This document shows, piece after piece, positions 25,150-38,292 of a stretch of 64,000 bases of DNA (position 1 is its first letter; each line of letters starts with the position of its first letter). The DNA is taken from positions 60,775 to 124,774 of the forward strand of contig JAHWKW010000013.1 of the NCBI GenBank assembly GCA_019347675.1, given 5' to 3'. Below the pieces are notes generated by a model. That model was not told the origin of the DNA. It did no database searches and saw only the letters and a program-made list of their open reading frames with translations. The translations under genes were made by a program, and so were the position numbers. Origin of the DNA: Actinomycetota bacterium (GTDB lineage: Bacteria; Actinomycetota; Nitriliruptoria; Nitriliruptorales; JAHWKO01).

Positions 25150-26580
25150 ATGGGTGAGATCCGCGACTTCGTTGTCCCCGACCTCGGCGAGGGCCTGGAG
25201 TCGGGGGAGATCGTCGCGTGGCACGTCGACGTCGGGGACCACGTCGAGCTCAACCAGGACATCTGCGAGCTCGAGACCGCCAAGGCGACGGTGTCCGTGC
25301 CCTGCCCGTTCGCGGGGACGGTCGTCGAACGCTTCGGCGAGGTCGGCGAGGAGCTGGCGGTCGGCGAGCCGCTGGTCCGCATCGACGTGGAGGACGTCGC
25401 CGCGGCAGCCGACGTCCCAGAGGGCGTCGACGACCAGCTCGAGGTGGCCGACGAAGCCGCCTCGGCCGACTCCGAGGCGGGCCCGGAGGCCGGCGCCGAG
25501 GACGACGCCGCAGACGACGCTCACGACACCGATGTGCTGGTGGGGTACGGCGCCGCGGCGGGATCGGCGACGCGGCGGCGGCGGAACGCGACGCGCAAGC
25601 AACCCACCGGCCCGGGTGGGGACGGCGACGCGGCCTCGGCGAGCCGATCGCAGCGGCCCCTGGCCCCCCCGCCCGTGCGCAAGCTCGCGAAGGACCTCGG
25701 CGTCGACCTGGCAGCGATCGCTCCCGGGTCGGGCAAGGGCGGGATCGTCACCCGCGACGACGTCCGCGCCGCCGCGCAGGCAGCCGCTGGCGCGCCCGAG
25801 GCGCAGCAGGCTCCCGAGGCGGTCGTACCCCACACCGGCGTGGCAGCCGCCGACCTCGGCTTTCGAGGGCGCGCGCCGGGTGATGTGATCGCGCTGTCGG
25901 GGATCCGCAAGCGCATCGCCGAGAAGATGATCCGGTCGCGGACCACCATCCCGCACGCCTCGGCATCCGTCACCGTCGACTGCACCGCGACGTGGGAGCT
26001 GGCCGACCGGCTGACGCGGTCGGCACGGTCGGAGGGTCACAGCGGCCGGATCACGGCCTTCGCGGTCATGGCGCGCGCCACGGTCCTGGCGCTGCGGAGG
26101 TTTCCGATCCTCAACGCCTTCCTCGACGAAGACGCCGACGAGATCCGCCTGCTGGAGGGCATCCACCTCGGCGTCGCGGTCGACACCGACCGGGGCCTGC
26201 TGGTCCCGGTGGTTCGCGACGCCCACCGGCGTTCCACGCTGCGGCTGGCCCGCGAGCTCACCCGGTTGGCAGCGGCCGCCCGGGACGGCTCGATCCGGCC
26301 CGAGGAACTGACCGGCGGGACCTTCACCGTCAACAACTACGGGTCGCTCGGGAACGACATCGCCGACCCGATCGTCAACCACCCCGAGGCTGCCATCCTC
26401 GGCGTCGGAGCGACCAAGGAGCGGCCCTGGGTGGTGGACGGAGCACTGGCGGTGCGCCGGACAGTGACGCTCACGGTCGCCTTCGACCACCGCATCGCCG
26501 ACGGCGGCGACGCCGGCCGGTTCGTGTCGTACGTCGGGGAGCTGGTCGAGGAACCGTCGCGGATCCTGCTGCACAGCTGA
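25150..26580 (+). CDS. pdhC: 2-oxoacid dehydrogenase E2 acyltransferase
   Basis: This 476-residue protein carries the acyl group and transfers it to CoA. It has one lipoyl domain with Lys45 in ELETAKAT, an acidic Ala/Glu/Asp linker, and a peripheral-subunit-binding domain (PPVRKLAKDLGVDLAAIAPG) that would hold E3. A CoA acyltransferase domain ends in FDHRIADGGDAGRFV, with His447 and Asp451 catalytic. The ATG at 25150 is directly before the conserved start GEIRDFVVPDLGEG. An in-frame GTG at 25102 has a better AGGAGGA site and would add 16 residues. No lpd (E3) gene is in the window. Confidence 0.93.
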   Translation: MGEIRDFVVPDLGEGLESGEIVAWHVDVGDHVELNQDICELETAKATVSVPCPFAGTVVERFGEVGEELAVGEPLVRIDVEDVAAAADVPEGVDDQLEVADEAASADSEAGPEAGAEDDAADDAHDTDVLVGYGAAAGSATRRRRNATRKQPTGPGGDGDAASASRSQRPLAPPPVRKLAKDLGVDLAAIAPGSGKGGIVTRDDVRAAAQAAAGAPEAQQAPEAVVPHTGVAAADLGFRGRAPGDVIALSGIRKRIAEKMIRSRTTIPHASASVTVDCTATWELADRLTRSARSEGHSGRITAFAVMARATVLALRRFPILNAFLDEDADEIRLLEGIHLGVAVDTDRGLLVPVVRDAHRRSTLRLARELTRLAAAARDGSIRPEELTGGTFTVNNYGSLGNDIADPIVNHPEAAILGVGATKERPWVVDGALAVRRTVTLTVAFDHRIADGGDAGRFVSYVGELVEEPSRILLHS

Positions 26581-26744
26581 AGCCGCGCGCGGCGGGCACC
26601 GGACCCTCCGGGTCGTGCGTCGGCTGACGCGGCGGCCACACCCGACGGACGGACGGTGCGATGGTCGGGGCGGTCCCCGGCGAGCCGGAACCCGCCTGCC
26701 TACAGTGGCCGGCGGGCATCCACTACGCACCAAGGGAGGGCACC

Positions 26745-28792
26745 TTGAGCCGCGCCGCCACGCCTGCGGCCCCGGATCCCGGGACGGAGCAGCACCACGA
26801 GGGCCGCAGTCGCGTGGTCGTCGAAGGCGTCACGCCGCAGGTGGGCCTGGGGCGCTACGCGGTCAAGCGCACGGTCGGTGAGGAGGTCGTCGTCGAGGCG
26901 GACGTCTTCACCGACGGCCACGACGAGATCTCGTGCGATGTGCGGTGGAGGACGGCCGGGACGGACCGGCGCGAACCCAACCACGGTCCCTGGCACGACG
27001 TCGCCATGGAGACTCTCGGCAACGATCGCTGGCAGGCGCCGTTCACGGTCACCGAACTGGGTTTCTACGAGTACGCCATCATCGCGTGGGTCGACCGGTT
27101 CAAGACGTGGGTGCACGACCTGGAGAAGCGCGTCGCAGCCGACCAGGACGTCGGCATCGACCTGCTCATCGGCGCCGAGCTGATCGACGAGGCCGTCGCC
27201 GGTGCCGACGGACCGGACGCCGACCGGCTACAGGAGTACGCCGACCGACTCCGCGGGGACGCCCCGATGTGGGAGCGTGCGCAGGCGGCGCTGCACGAGG
27301 AGCTGACGATCCTGATGCGTCGCCACGGACCCAAGCGGTTCGCGACCACCTACCCGTACCTGCTGCCGGTCTGGGTGGACCGGGAACGCGCTCGCCACAG
27401 CGCATGGTACGAGATGTTCCCGCGCTCGGCGTCGCCCGATCCGGACCGGCACGGCACCCTCCAGGACGTGATCGACCGCCTCCCGTACGTCGAGGCACTG
27501 GGGTTCGACGTGCTGTACCTCCCGCCGATCCACCCGATCGGCGAGACAGCGCGGAAGGGCCGCGACAACTATCCGGTCGCCGACGTGGGCGACGTCGGTA
27601 GCCCCTGGGCGATCGGCTCCCACGATGGCGGGCACAAGTCGGTGCACCCGGAGCTCGGCACGGTCGAGGACGTCGCGAAGCTGGCCCAGGCCTGCCGCGA
27701 TCGCGGGTTGGAGATCGCTCTGGATGTCGCCTTCCAGTGCTCACCTGATCACCCGTACGTCCGTGAGCACCCCGAGTGGTTCCTCCACCGCCCCGACGGG
27801 ACGATCCAGTACGCCGAGAACCCGCCGAAGAAGTACCAGGACATCTACCCGTTCGATTTCGAGACCGAGGACTGGCAGGCCCTGTGGGAGGAGCTGAAGA
27901 GCATCTTCACGTTCTGGGTCGACCAGGGCGTGCGGGTCTTCCGGGTTGACAACCCGCACACCAAGCCGTTCCCGTTCTGGGAGTGGTGCATCGCCGAGAT
28001 CCGGCGCGATCACCCCGACGTGATCTTCCTGTCCGAGGCGTTCACCCGACCCAAGGTGATGGCTCAGCTCGCCAAGCTCGGGTTCACCCAGTCCTACACC
28101 TACTTCGCGTGGCGGAACGACGCGTGGAGCCTGCAGCAGTACTTCACCGAACTGACCCGGACGGACCTGGTCGAGTACTTCCGGCCCAACGCCTGGCCGA
28201 ACACGCCCGACATCCTGACCGAGTACCTGCAGTACAACGGACGCCCGGCGTTCGTGCAGCGGTTGATCCTGGCCGCGACCCTCGCGGCGAACTACGGCAT
28301 CTACGGCCCCGCCTTCGAGCTGCAGGAGCACGTCGCGGTCCGGCCGGGTTCCGAGGAGTACCTGCACTCCGAGAAGTACGAGGTCCGCCACTGGCCACTG
28401 GATGCGGAGGGGTCGCTGCGCGACCTGATCGCCCGCGTGAACCGGATCCGTCGCGACCATCCAGCCCTGCACGCAGATCGTCGGCTGCACTTCCACACGA
28501 TCGACAACCCGGCGATGCTGGTGTACTCGAAGTCCACGCCCGATCTCAGCGACGTCATCCTGTGCGTGGTCAACACCGATCCCCACAACACGCAGTCGGG
28601 CTGGACCCACCTGGACCTGCACGATCTCGGCCTGGACGACGGCGAGCCCTTCCAGGCCCACGACCTGCTGACCGGGGCGCGGTACCCCTGGCAGGGTTCG
28701 GCCAACTTCGTGCAGCTGTCTCCGGACGTGCCAGGGCACGTTTTCCGCATGCTGCCGCAGCACCGCACCGAGCGCGACTTCCCGACCTACCG

Positions 28793-28796
<4 letters not shown>
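26745..28796 (+). CDS. glgE: Maltose-1-phosphate maltosyltransferase GlgE
   Basis: This 683-residue GH13 enzyme extends alpha-1,4-glucan using maltose 1-phosphate made by TreS and Mak. An N-terminal beta domain (about 20-130) and a helical domain precede the barrel. The nucleophile Asp402 in [10 protein letters not shown] and acid/base Glu431 in [11 protein letters not shown] mark it as GlgE rather than an amylase. The TTG at 26745 is chosen because AAGGGAGG lies six bases upstream and a TACAGT -10-like box at 26701 would start the message after the alternative ATG at 26661. It opens a run of glucan genes on one strand. Confidence 0.93.
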
Positions 28797-32184
<3,388 letters not shown>

Positions 32185-32185
<1 letters not shown>

Positions 32186-34320
32186 TGGTCGACGCCGATC
32201 CGCTGGCCGCACTGGCTGATCTGCACGGGATCCAGCGCACCTACGAGGACGCGTGGGGGCGCCGGCGCCGCGCCGGCGCGGACAGCATCCTCGCCGCCCT
32301 GCGTGCGCTGCGCGTCCCGATCGAGTCGCCAGAACAGGCCCCCGGGGTCCTGAAGGCCGGGCTGCGCGAGCGATGGGCGCGGCCGCTGGAACCGGTCGTG
32401 GCGGCGTTCGGCGGGGCGGTCGTCGAAGTCGAGGTCCGCCTGCCCGCCGAGGCGATCGATCACCCGGTCGTGTTCGAGCTGACGCTGGAAGCCGGGGAGC
32501 GGTACGTGTGGTCGGAGACCGCCGCGGGGAGGGCACCCCAAGCGGTCGAGACGCGCGACGGCGTGACCTACCAGGCGCACGTCTTCGACCTGCGCGACCT
32601 GCCCAACGGTTACCACGACCTGGTGGTCGAGACCGGCGCGGCCAGGGCCGCCGGGAGGGTGATCGTCGCCCCAGCGCGCGCCTACCATCCCGAGGACCGC
32701 GGGCACGGTTGGGGTGCGTTCCTCCCGCTGTACGCGCTGCGGACCGACCGCGACTGGGGCGCCGGCGACCTCACCGACCTGGCGTCGTTCGCGCGGTGGA
32801 TCGGTGAGCGCGGCGGGGCGGTGGTGGGCACGCTCCCTCTCCTGCCGGTCTTCCTCGGTGGTCCCGGGGAACCCCACGACCCCAGCCCCTACAGCCCGGT
32901 GTCACGCCTGTTCTGGAACGAGCTGTACCTCGACCTCACCCGCGCACCGGAGTTCGACCGCTGCCAACCGGCACGGGCGCTCGTCGACTCCGACCGCTTC
33001 GCCGCCGAACGCGATGACCTGCGCCGTGCGTCACTGGTCGATTACCGCCGCCTGGCGCGGCTCAAGCGCGAGGTGCTCACCGCGCTGTCGCGGTGCTTCT
33101 TCGAGGATCCCGGCGACCGCCGCGGCGACCTGGAACGGCTCGTCGCCCAACGGCCCGAGGTCGAGGACTACGCGCTGTTCCGCGGCGCCGTGGCCCGGTA
33201 CGGCTCGCCGTGGTGGGAGTGGCCCACCGGGCCGCGCGACGGGGAACTCGAACTCGACACGGTCGACCTCGACGTCGCACGGATGCACCTGTACGCCCAG
33301 CTGCTGGCCCGCGAGCAGGTCGCCGCGCTGGCCACCGACCTGCGCCGGTCGGGACAGCACCCGTACCTGGACCTGCCGATCGGGACGGTCGCGGACGGCT
33401 ACGACGTGTGGCGTCACCGGGAGATGTTCGCGCGCGGGGCGTCGGCCGGAGCGCCCCCGGACAAGATCTTCACGGGCGGCCAGAACTGGGGGTTCCCGCC
33501 GCTGCACCCACATGCCGTGCGCGCGTCCGGCTACCGCCACGTGGTGGACGTGCTCCGCCACCACCTCGAGCTCGCCGACGAACTTCGCCTCGACCACGTG
33601 ATGGCCCTGCACCGGTTGTTCTGGGTCCCCGACGGGATGGAGACGTCCGGCGGCGTGTACGTGCGGTACCCCGCCGACGAGCTGTACGCGGTCCTGTTGT
33701 TGGAGAGTCACCGCCACCGGTCGAGGGTGATCGGCGAGAACCTGGGCACCGTCCCCGACGAGGTCGAGGACGCGCTGCGCGAGCGGGGCGTCGCACGGAT
33801 GTACGTGGTGCAGTACGAGGCGGACCCCGACGCCGACCCGGTCCTCCCGCCGATCCCCGCCGACACCGTCGCCAGCGTCAACACCCACGACATGCCGCCG
33901 TTCGCCCGGTGGTGGCACGGTCGCGACGCACAGGACGGGGTGGAGCTCGGACTCCTGGACGAGGTGGAGGCGGGACGCCACCGCGAAGACCGTGCCAAGG
34001 TGCGATCGAAGGTCGCTGCACTGCTCAACGCCCAGGGCGGGCTCGGCCCGGATCGGACCGAGGATCCCGGGGCCGTGCTGGAGGCGCTTCTGGAGTGGCT
34101 GGGTGCCAGCGACGCGCGGCTCGTCCTGGCCAACGTCGAGGATCTGTGGCAGGAGGACGAGCCACAGAACACGCCGGGCACCGTCGATGAGCGGATCAAT
34201 TGGCGCCGCCGGGCGCGGCACCGGCTGGAGGATCTCGGCGACCTCCCCGGCGTGGTGGACGCCGTCGAACGGATCAGCAAGGCACGCTCGGCCGGAAGGA
34301 CCTCAAGCGATGGCCAGTGA
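32185..34320 (+). CDS. malQ: 4-alpha-glucanotransferase (amylomaltase) MalQ
   Basis: This 711-residue GH77 enzyme shuffles maltodextrin segments. The catalytic features [16 protein letters not shown] (nucleophile Asp), [10 protein letters not shown] (acid/base Glu) and [12 protein letters not shown] are in place. The N-terminal 170 residues form the extra beta domain seen in actinobacterial MalQ. The ATG shares one base with the stop of treS-mak. In this cluster it would recycle short glucans released by branching and trehalose formation. Confidence 0.93.
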
Positions 34321-36373
34321 CAGGCAGCAGGACGTGACCGAGGCGACCAGGCACGACAGCACCGGGAACGGTCCCGCCCCGATCGCCGAGGGCGCAGCCT
34401 CCCCCGAGGCGGCGGCCGACGCGGCCCCTCCTGCGGCGCCACCAGCCCCGGCCTGGTCGCGGCTCACCGCCGACGACCTGTACCTGTTCAACGAGGGGTC
34501 CCACCTGCGGCTCTACGACAAGCTGGGCGCCCACCTGGCGACCGACGAGGGGCAGGCAGGGGCGACCTTTGCGGTGTGGGCGCCCAACGCCGACTACGTC
34601 GCGGTGGTCGGCGACTTCAACGGCTGGGACCGCGGGGCGAACCCGCTTCGGGAGCGTCATGGCTCAGGGGTGTGGGAAGGGTTCATCCCCGGCGTCCAGC
34701 AGGCCGACGCCTACAAGTACCACGTCGCGTCCCGGCACGCCGGGTACCGGGCCGACAAGGCCGACCCCTACGCCGTGCACGCCGAGACGCCACCGCAGAC
34801 GGCCTCGAAGGTGTGGGGCCTGGACTACGCCTGGGGCGACGACGAGTGGATGCGCACCCGCAGCGAGCACAACGACCTCGGCGCTCCGACCAACATCTAC
34901 GAGCTGCACGTCGGCTCCTGGCGACGCCGCCCCGAGGATGGTGACCGGCCGCTGTCCTACCGGGAACTCGCCGAGCCCCTCGCCGAGTACTGCGTGCAGA
35001 TGGGGTTCACCCACGTTGAGCTGCTGCCGATCACCGAATACCCGTTCGGCGGATCGTGGGGCTACCAGACGACCGGCTACTTCGCGCCCACCAGCCGGTT
35101 CGGGACCCCCCAGGACTTCATGGCGTTCGTCGACACGCTCCACCAGCACGGCGTCGGCGTGATCCTCGACTGGGTGCCGTCGCACTTCCCGAGCGACGAG
35201 CACGGGTTGGGTTACTTCGACGGGACGCACCTGTACGAGCACGCCGACCCGCGCCAGGGCATCCACCCGGACTGGAACAGCTTCATCTTCAACTACGGCC
35301 GGGCGGAGGTACGCAGCTTCCTCATGTCCAGCGCGATGTTCTGGCTGGACCGCTACCACATCGACGGCCTGCGCGTGGACGCCGTCGCGTCGATGCTGTA
35401 CCTGGACTACTCCCGGCGGGAGGGGGAGTGGATCCCCAACGAATTCGGCGGGAACGAGAACATCGAAGCGATCAACTTCCTGCGCCGGTTCAACAGCGAG
35501 GTGTACGCCGCCTTCCCCGACGTCCAGACCATCGCCGAAGAATCCACCGCCTGGCCGATGGTGTCACGACCGACCTACATCGGTGGTCTCGGGTTCGGCA
35601 TGAAGTGGGACATGGGGTGGATGCACGACACGCTCGAGTACTTCAGCCAGGACCCGGTGCACCGGGCGTGGCACCACAACCAGCTCACGTTCCGTGGGAT
35701 CTACGCGTTCACCGAGAACTACTGCCTGCCCCTGTCCCACGACGAGGTCGTCCACGGCAAGGGGTCCCTGATCGAGAAGATGCCCGGCGACCGCTGGCAG
35801 CGGTTCGCCAACCTCCGGGCGCTGTACGGCTACATGTACACCACACCGGGGAAGAAGCTGCTGTTCATGGGCGACGAGATCGCTCAGTGGCGCGAGTGGA
35901 ACCACGAGACCAGCCTCGACTGGCACCTGCTGGAGTACCCCGAACACGACGGCGTGCAGCGCTGGGTGCAGACGCTGGGCGCCACCTACCGACAGGAGCC
36001 GGCGCTGCACGAGCTCGACAACCATCCCGACGGCTGGGAGTGGGTCGACGCGTCCGACTGGCAGCAGAGCGTCATCACCTACGTGCGCAAGAGCCGCGAA
36101 GCGCGGGAGATCATCCTGGTTGCGTGCAACTTCACCCCGGTGCCCCGACACAACTACCTGGTCGGTGTGCCTCGCAGCGGCTTCTGGCGCGAGATCCTCA
36201 ACAGCGACGCGGCCGAGTACGGCGGCAGCGGCATCGGCAACCTCGGGGGCGTGGAGACCGTCCCGTTCGCCGTGCACGGCCGGCCGTACGCCGTCAACCT
36301 CACCATCCCTCCGCTCGGCGTCGTCGTGCTCAAGGCCGAGTCCGAAGGGGGCTGGACCGAGTCACGTACGTGA
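34310..36373 (+). CDS. glgB: 1,4-alpha-glucan branching enzyme GlgB
   Basis: This 687-residue GH13 enzyme makes alpha-1,6 branches in glycogen. A Pro/Ala-rich N-terminal tail of about 45 residues leads into the CBM48 domain ([23 protein letters not shown]). The catalytic barrel follows with [16 protein letters not shown] (nucleophile), [10 protein letters not shown] (acid/base) and [10 protein letters not shown]. The ATG at 34310 has GGAAGGA upstream and overlaps the malQ stop by 11 bases. Confidence 0.95.
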   Translation: MASDRQQDVTEATRHDSTGNGPAPIAEGAASPEAAADAAPPAAPPAPAWSRLTADDLYLFNEGSHLRLYDKLGAHLATDEGQAGATFAVWAPNADYVAVVGDFNGWDRGANPLRERHGSGVWEGFIPGVQQADAYKYHVASRHAGYRADKADPYAVHAETPPQTASKVWGLDYAWGDDEWMRTRSEHNDLGAPTNIYELHVGSWRRRPEDGDRPLSYRELAEPLAEYCVQMGFTHVELLPITEYPFGGSWGYQTTGYFAPTSRFGTPQDFMAFVDTLHQHGVGVILDWVPSHFPSDEHGLGYFDGTHLYEHADPRQGIHPDWNSFIFNYGRAEVRSFLMSSAMFWLDRYHIDGLRVDAVASMLYLDYSRREGEWIPNEFGGNENIEAINFLRRFNSEVYAAFPDVQTIAEESTAWPMVSRPTYIGGLGFGMKWDMGWMHDTLEYFSQDPVHRAWHHNQLTFRGIYAFTENYCLPLSHDEVVHGKGSLIEKMPGDRWQRFANLRALYGYMYTTPGKKLLFMGDEIAQWREWNHETSLDWHLLEYPEHDGVQRWVQTLGATYRQEPALHELDNHPDGWEWVDASDWQQSVITYVRKSREAREIILVACNFTPVPRHNYLVGVPRSGFWREILNSDAAEYGGSGIGNLGGVETVPFAVHGRPYAVNLTIPPLGVVVLKAESEGGWTESRT

Positions 36374-38202
36374 CCGGGGCGCGGCTCGGCGCGACGTGTT
36401 CGGGTGACGGCCGCACGGAGTTCCTGGTGTGGGCGTCCAAGGCCGAGCAGGTCGAGCTGCTCCTCGACGACCGGCAGATCGCGATGCAGCCCCTGCCGCG
36501 GGGGTACTTCCGTGCGGTCGCCGACGACGCGGGCCCGGGTACCCGGTACCGGTACCGCCTCGACGCCGACCTCGTCCGCCCCGACCCGGCATCGCGCCAC
36601 CAGCCAGAGGGCGTGCACGGGCCCTCCGCCGTGGTCGATCCGGACTTCCCCTGGAGCGACCAGCACTGGCACGGCCTGCCGCTCCGGGACCACGTCATCT
36701 ACGAGCTGCACGTCGGGACGTACACCGACTCCGGGACGTTCGACAGCGCAGCCAAGCGCCTCGACGAGCTCGCCGAGCTGGGGATCACCGCCGTCGAGGT
36801 GATGCCGGTCGCGGAGTTCCCGGGCGCACGCAACTGGGGCTACGACGGGGTGCTGCCGTTCGCGGCGCAGTCGACCTACGGCGGGCCCGACGGGTTCCGC
36901 CGTTTCGTCGATGCCTGCCACGCACGCGACCTGAGCGTCATCCTCGACGTGGTCTACAACCACTTCGGTCCCGAGGGCGCCTACCACGCCGACTTCGCCC
37001 ACTACTTCACCGACCGCTACGGCACGCCGTGGGGTCCGGCGCTCAACTTCGACGACGCCTGGAGCGACGAGGTCCGGCGGTACTTCATCGAGAACGCGTC
37101 GTACTGGCTGGACGACTGCCACGTCGACGGCCTGAGGCTCGACGCGGTCCACGCGATCTTCGACCGGTCAGCGTTGCACATCCTCGACGAGCTCGGGCGC
37201 GCCGCCCATGACCTGGCCGAGCGTCGCAACCGCCGCATCGCGGTGATCGCCGAGAGCGACCTCAACGACCCGCGGCTGATCCGCCCACACGAGCTCGGCG
37301 GGTACGGGCTGGACGCCCAGTGGAGCGACGACTTCCACCACGCCCTGCACGCACTGCTGACGGGCGAGCGAGCCGGGTACTACGCCGACTTCGGTGGCGT
37401 CCGCCACCTCGCCGCCGCGCTGAACGACGGTTTCGTGTTCACCGGTCAACGGTCGGTTCACCGCGGGCGACGACACGGGGCGGCTCCAACCTCGGTCCCC
37501 GCGGAACGGTTCGTGGTCTGCGCCCAGAACCACGACCAGGTCGGTAACCGCCGTGACGGCGAGCGGCTGCCGGCGCTCGTGCCGTGGGACGCGCTGGCGG
37601 TCGCCGCCACCTGCGTCGTGCTGTCGCCGTTCGTCCCGTTGCTGTTCATGGGGGAGGAGTACGGCGAGACGAACCCGTTCCAGTACTTCGTCAGCCACAC
37701 CGACGCGGACCTGATCGAGGCGGTACGGGCGGGACGGAAGGAGGAGTTCGCAGCGTTCGGGTGGGTGGGTGAGCCCCCCGACCCGCAAGACACCGCGACG
37801 TTCGAACAGTCCCGCCTCGACCACGGACGCAAGGACGAGGAACGGCACACCGCCCTCCTGGACCGCTACCGGCGGCTGCTGGCGTTGCGCCGCGACGTTC
37901 CGGCGCTGGCGTCGCTGGACCGCGAGCGCCTGGAGGTCACCACCGGCCATGCTCAGCCGGTGCTGGCGTGGCACCGCTGGACCACCGACGGTGACCGGGC
38001 GCTGGTCGCGGTCAACGCCGGAGACCAGATGGCGACGCTCGAGCGGCTGCGTGTCCCCGATGGCCGGTGGCGGTTGGTGGAAGGATCGCGAGACCCACCC
38101 CCGACCCTGTCCAGCGACGGAACAGCCGCGTTGACGCTGGGTCCCTGGGCCACCGCCGTGTACCGCTACGAGCGCGACCGCGTGCTCGAGTCCGTGGGCT
38201 GA
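36370..38202 (+). CDS. treZ: Maltooligosyltrehalose trehalohydrolase TreZ
   Basis: This 610-residue GH13 enzyme releases trehalose from the trehalose-capped glucan made by TreY. It has an N-terminal CBM48-like domain, [32 protein letters not shown] (nucleophile) and [12 protein letters not shown] (acid/base), a TreZ-type motif, plus [11 protein letters not shown]. The GTG overlaps the glgB stop (GTGA). Length is in the normal range. Confidence 0.93.
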   Translation: MTGARLGATCSGDGRTEFLVWASKAEQVELLLDDRQIAMQPLPRGYFRAVADDAGPGTRYRYRLDADLVRPDPASRHQPEGVHGPSAVVDPDFPWSDQHWHGLPLRDHVIYELHVGTYTDSGTFDSAAKRLDELAELGITAVEVMPVAEFPGARNWGYDGVLPFAAQSTYGGPDGFRRFVDACHARDLSVILDVVYNHFGPEGAYHADFAHYFTDRYGTPWGPALNFDDAWSDEVRRYFIENASYWLDDCHVDGLRLDAVHAIFDRSALHILDELGRAAHDLAERRNRRIAVIAESDLNDPRLIRPHELGGYGLDAQWSDDFHHALHALLTGERAGYYADFGGVRHLAAALNDGFVFTGQRSVHRGRRHGAAPTSVPAERFVVCAQNHDQVGNRRDGERLPALVPWDALAVAATCVVLSPFVPLLFMGEEYGETNPFQYFVSHTDADLIEAVRAGRKEEFAAFGWVGEPPDPQDTATFEQSRLDHGRKDEERHTALLDRYRRLLALRRDVPALASLDRERLEVTTGHAQPVLAWHRWTTDGDRALVAVNAGDQMATLERLRVPDGRWRLVEGSRDPPPTLSSDGTAALTLGPWATAVYRYERDRVLESVG

Positions 38203-38292
38203 CCACAGCCAGGCCCGCCTGGAGTTGCCGTACCCTTCGAGCCGGCCGCAGCCACTGCCGCCTCTCACCGACCGCCACGAGGAACGAGCACG

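Noticed and set aside
26661..26744. Earlier ATG start for glgE at 26661
   Set aside because: The added residues are not GlgE-like, and a -10-like box (26701) and strong ribosome site (26731-26738) lie after it, favouring the TTG at 26745.
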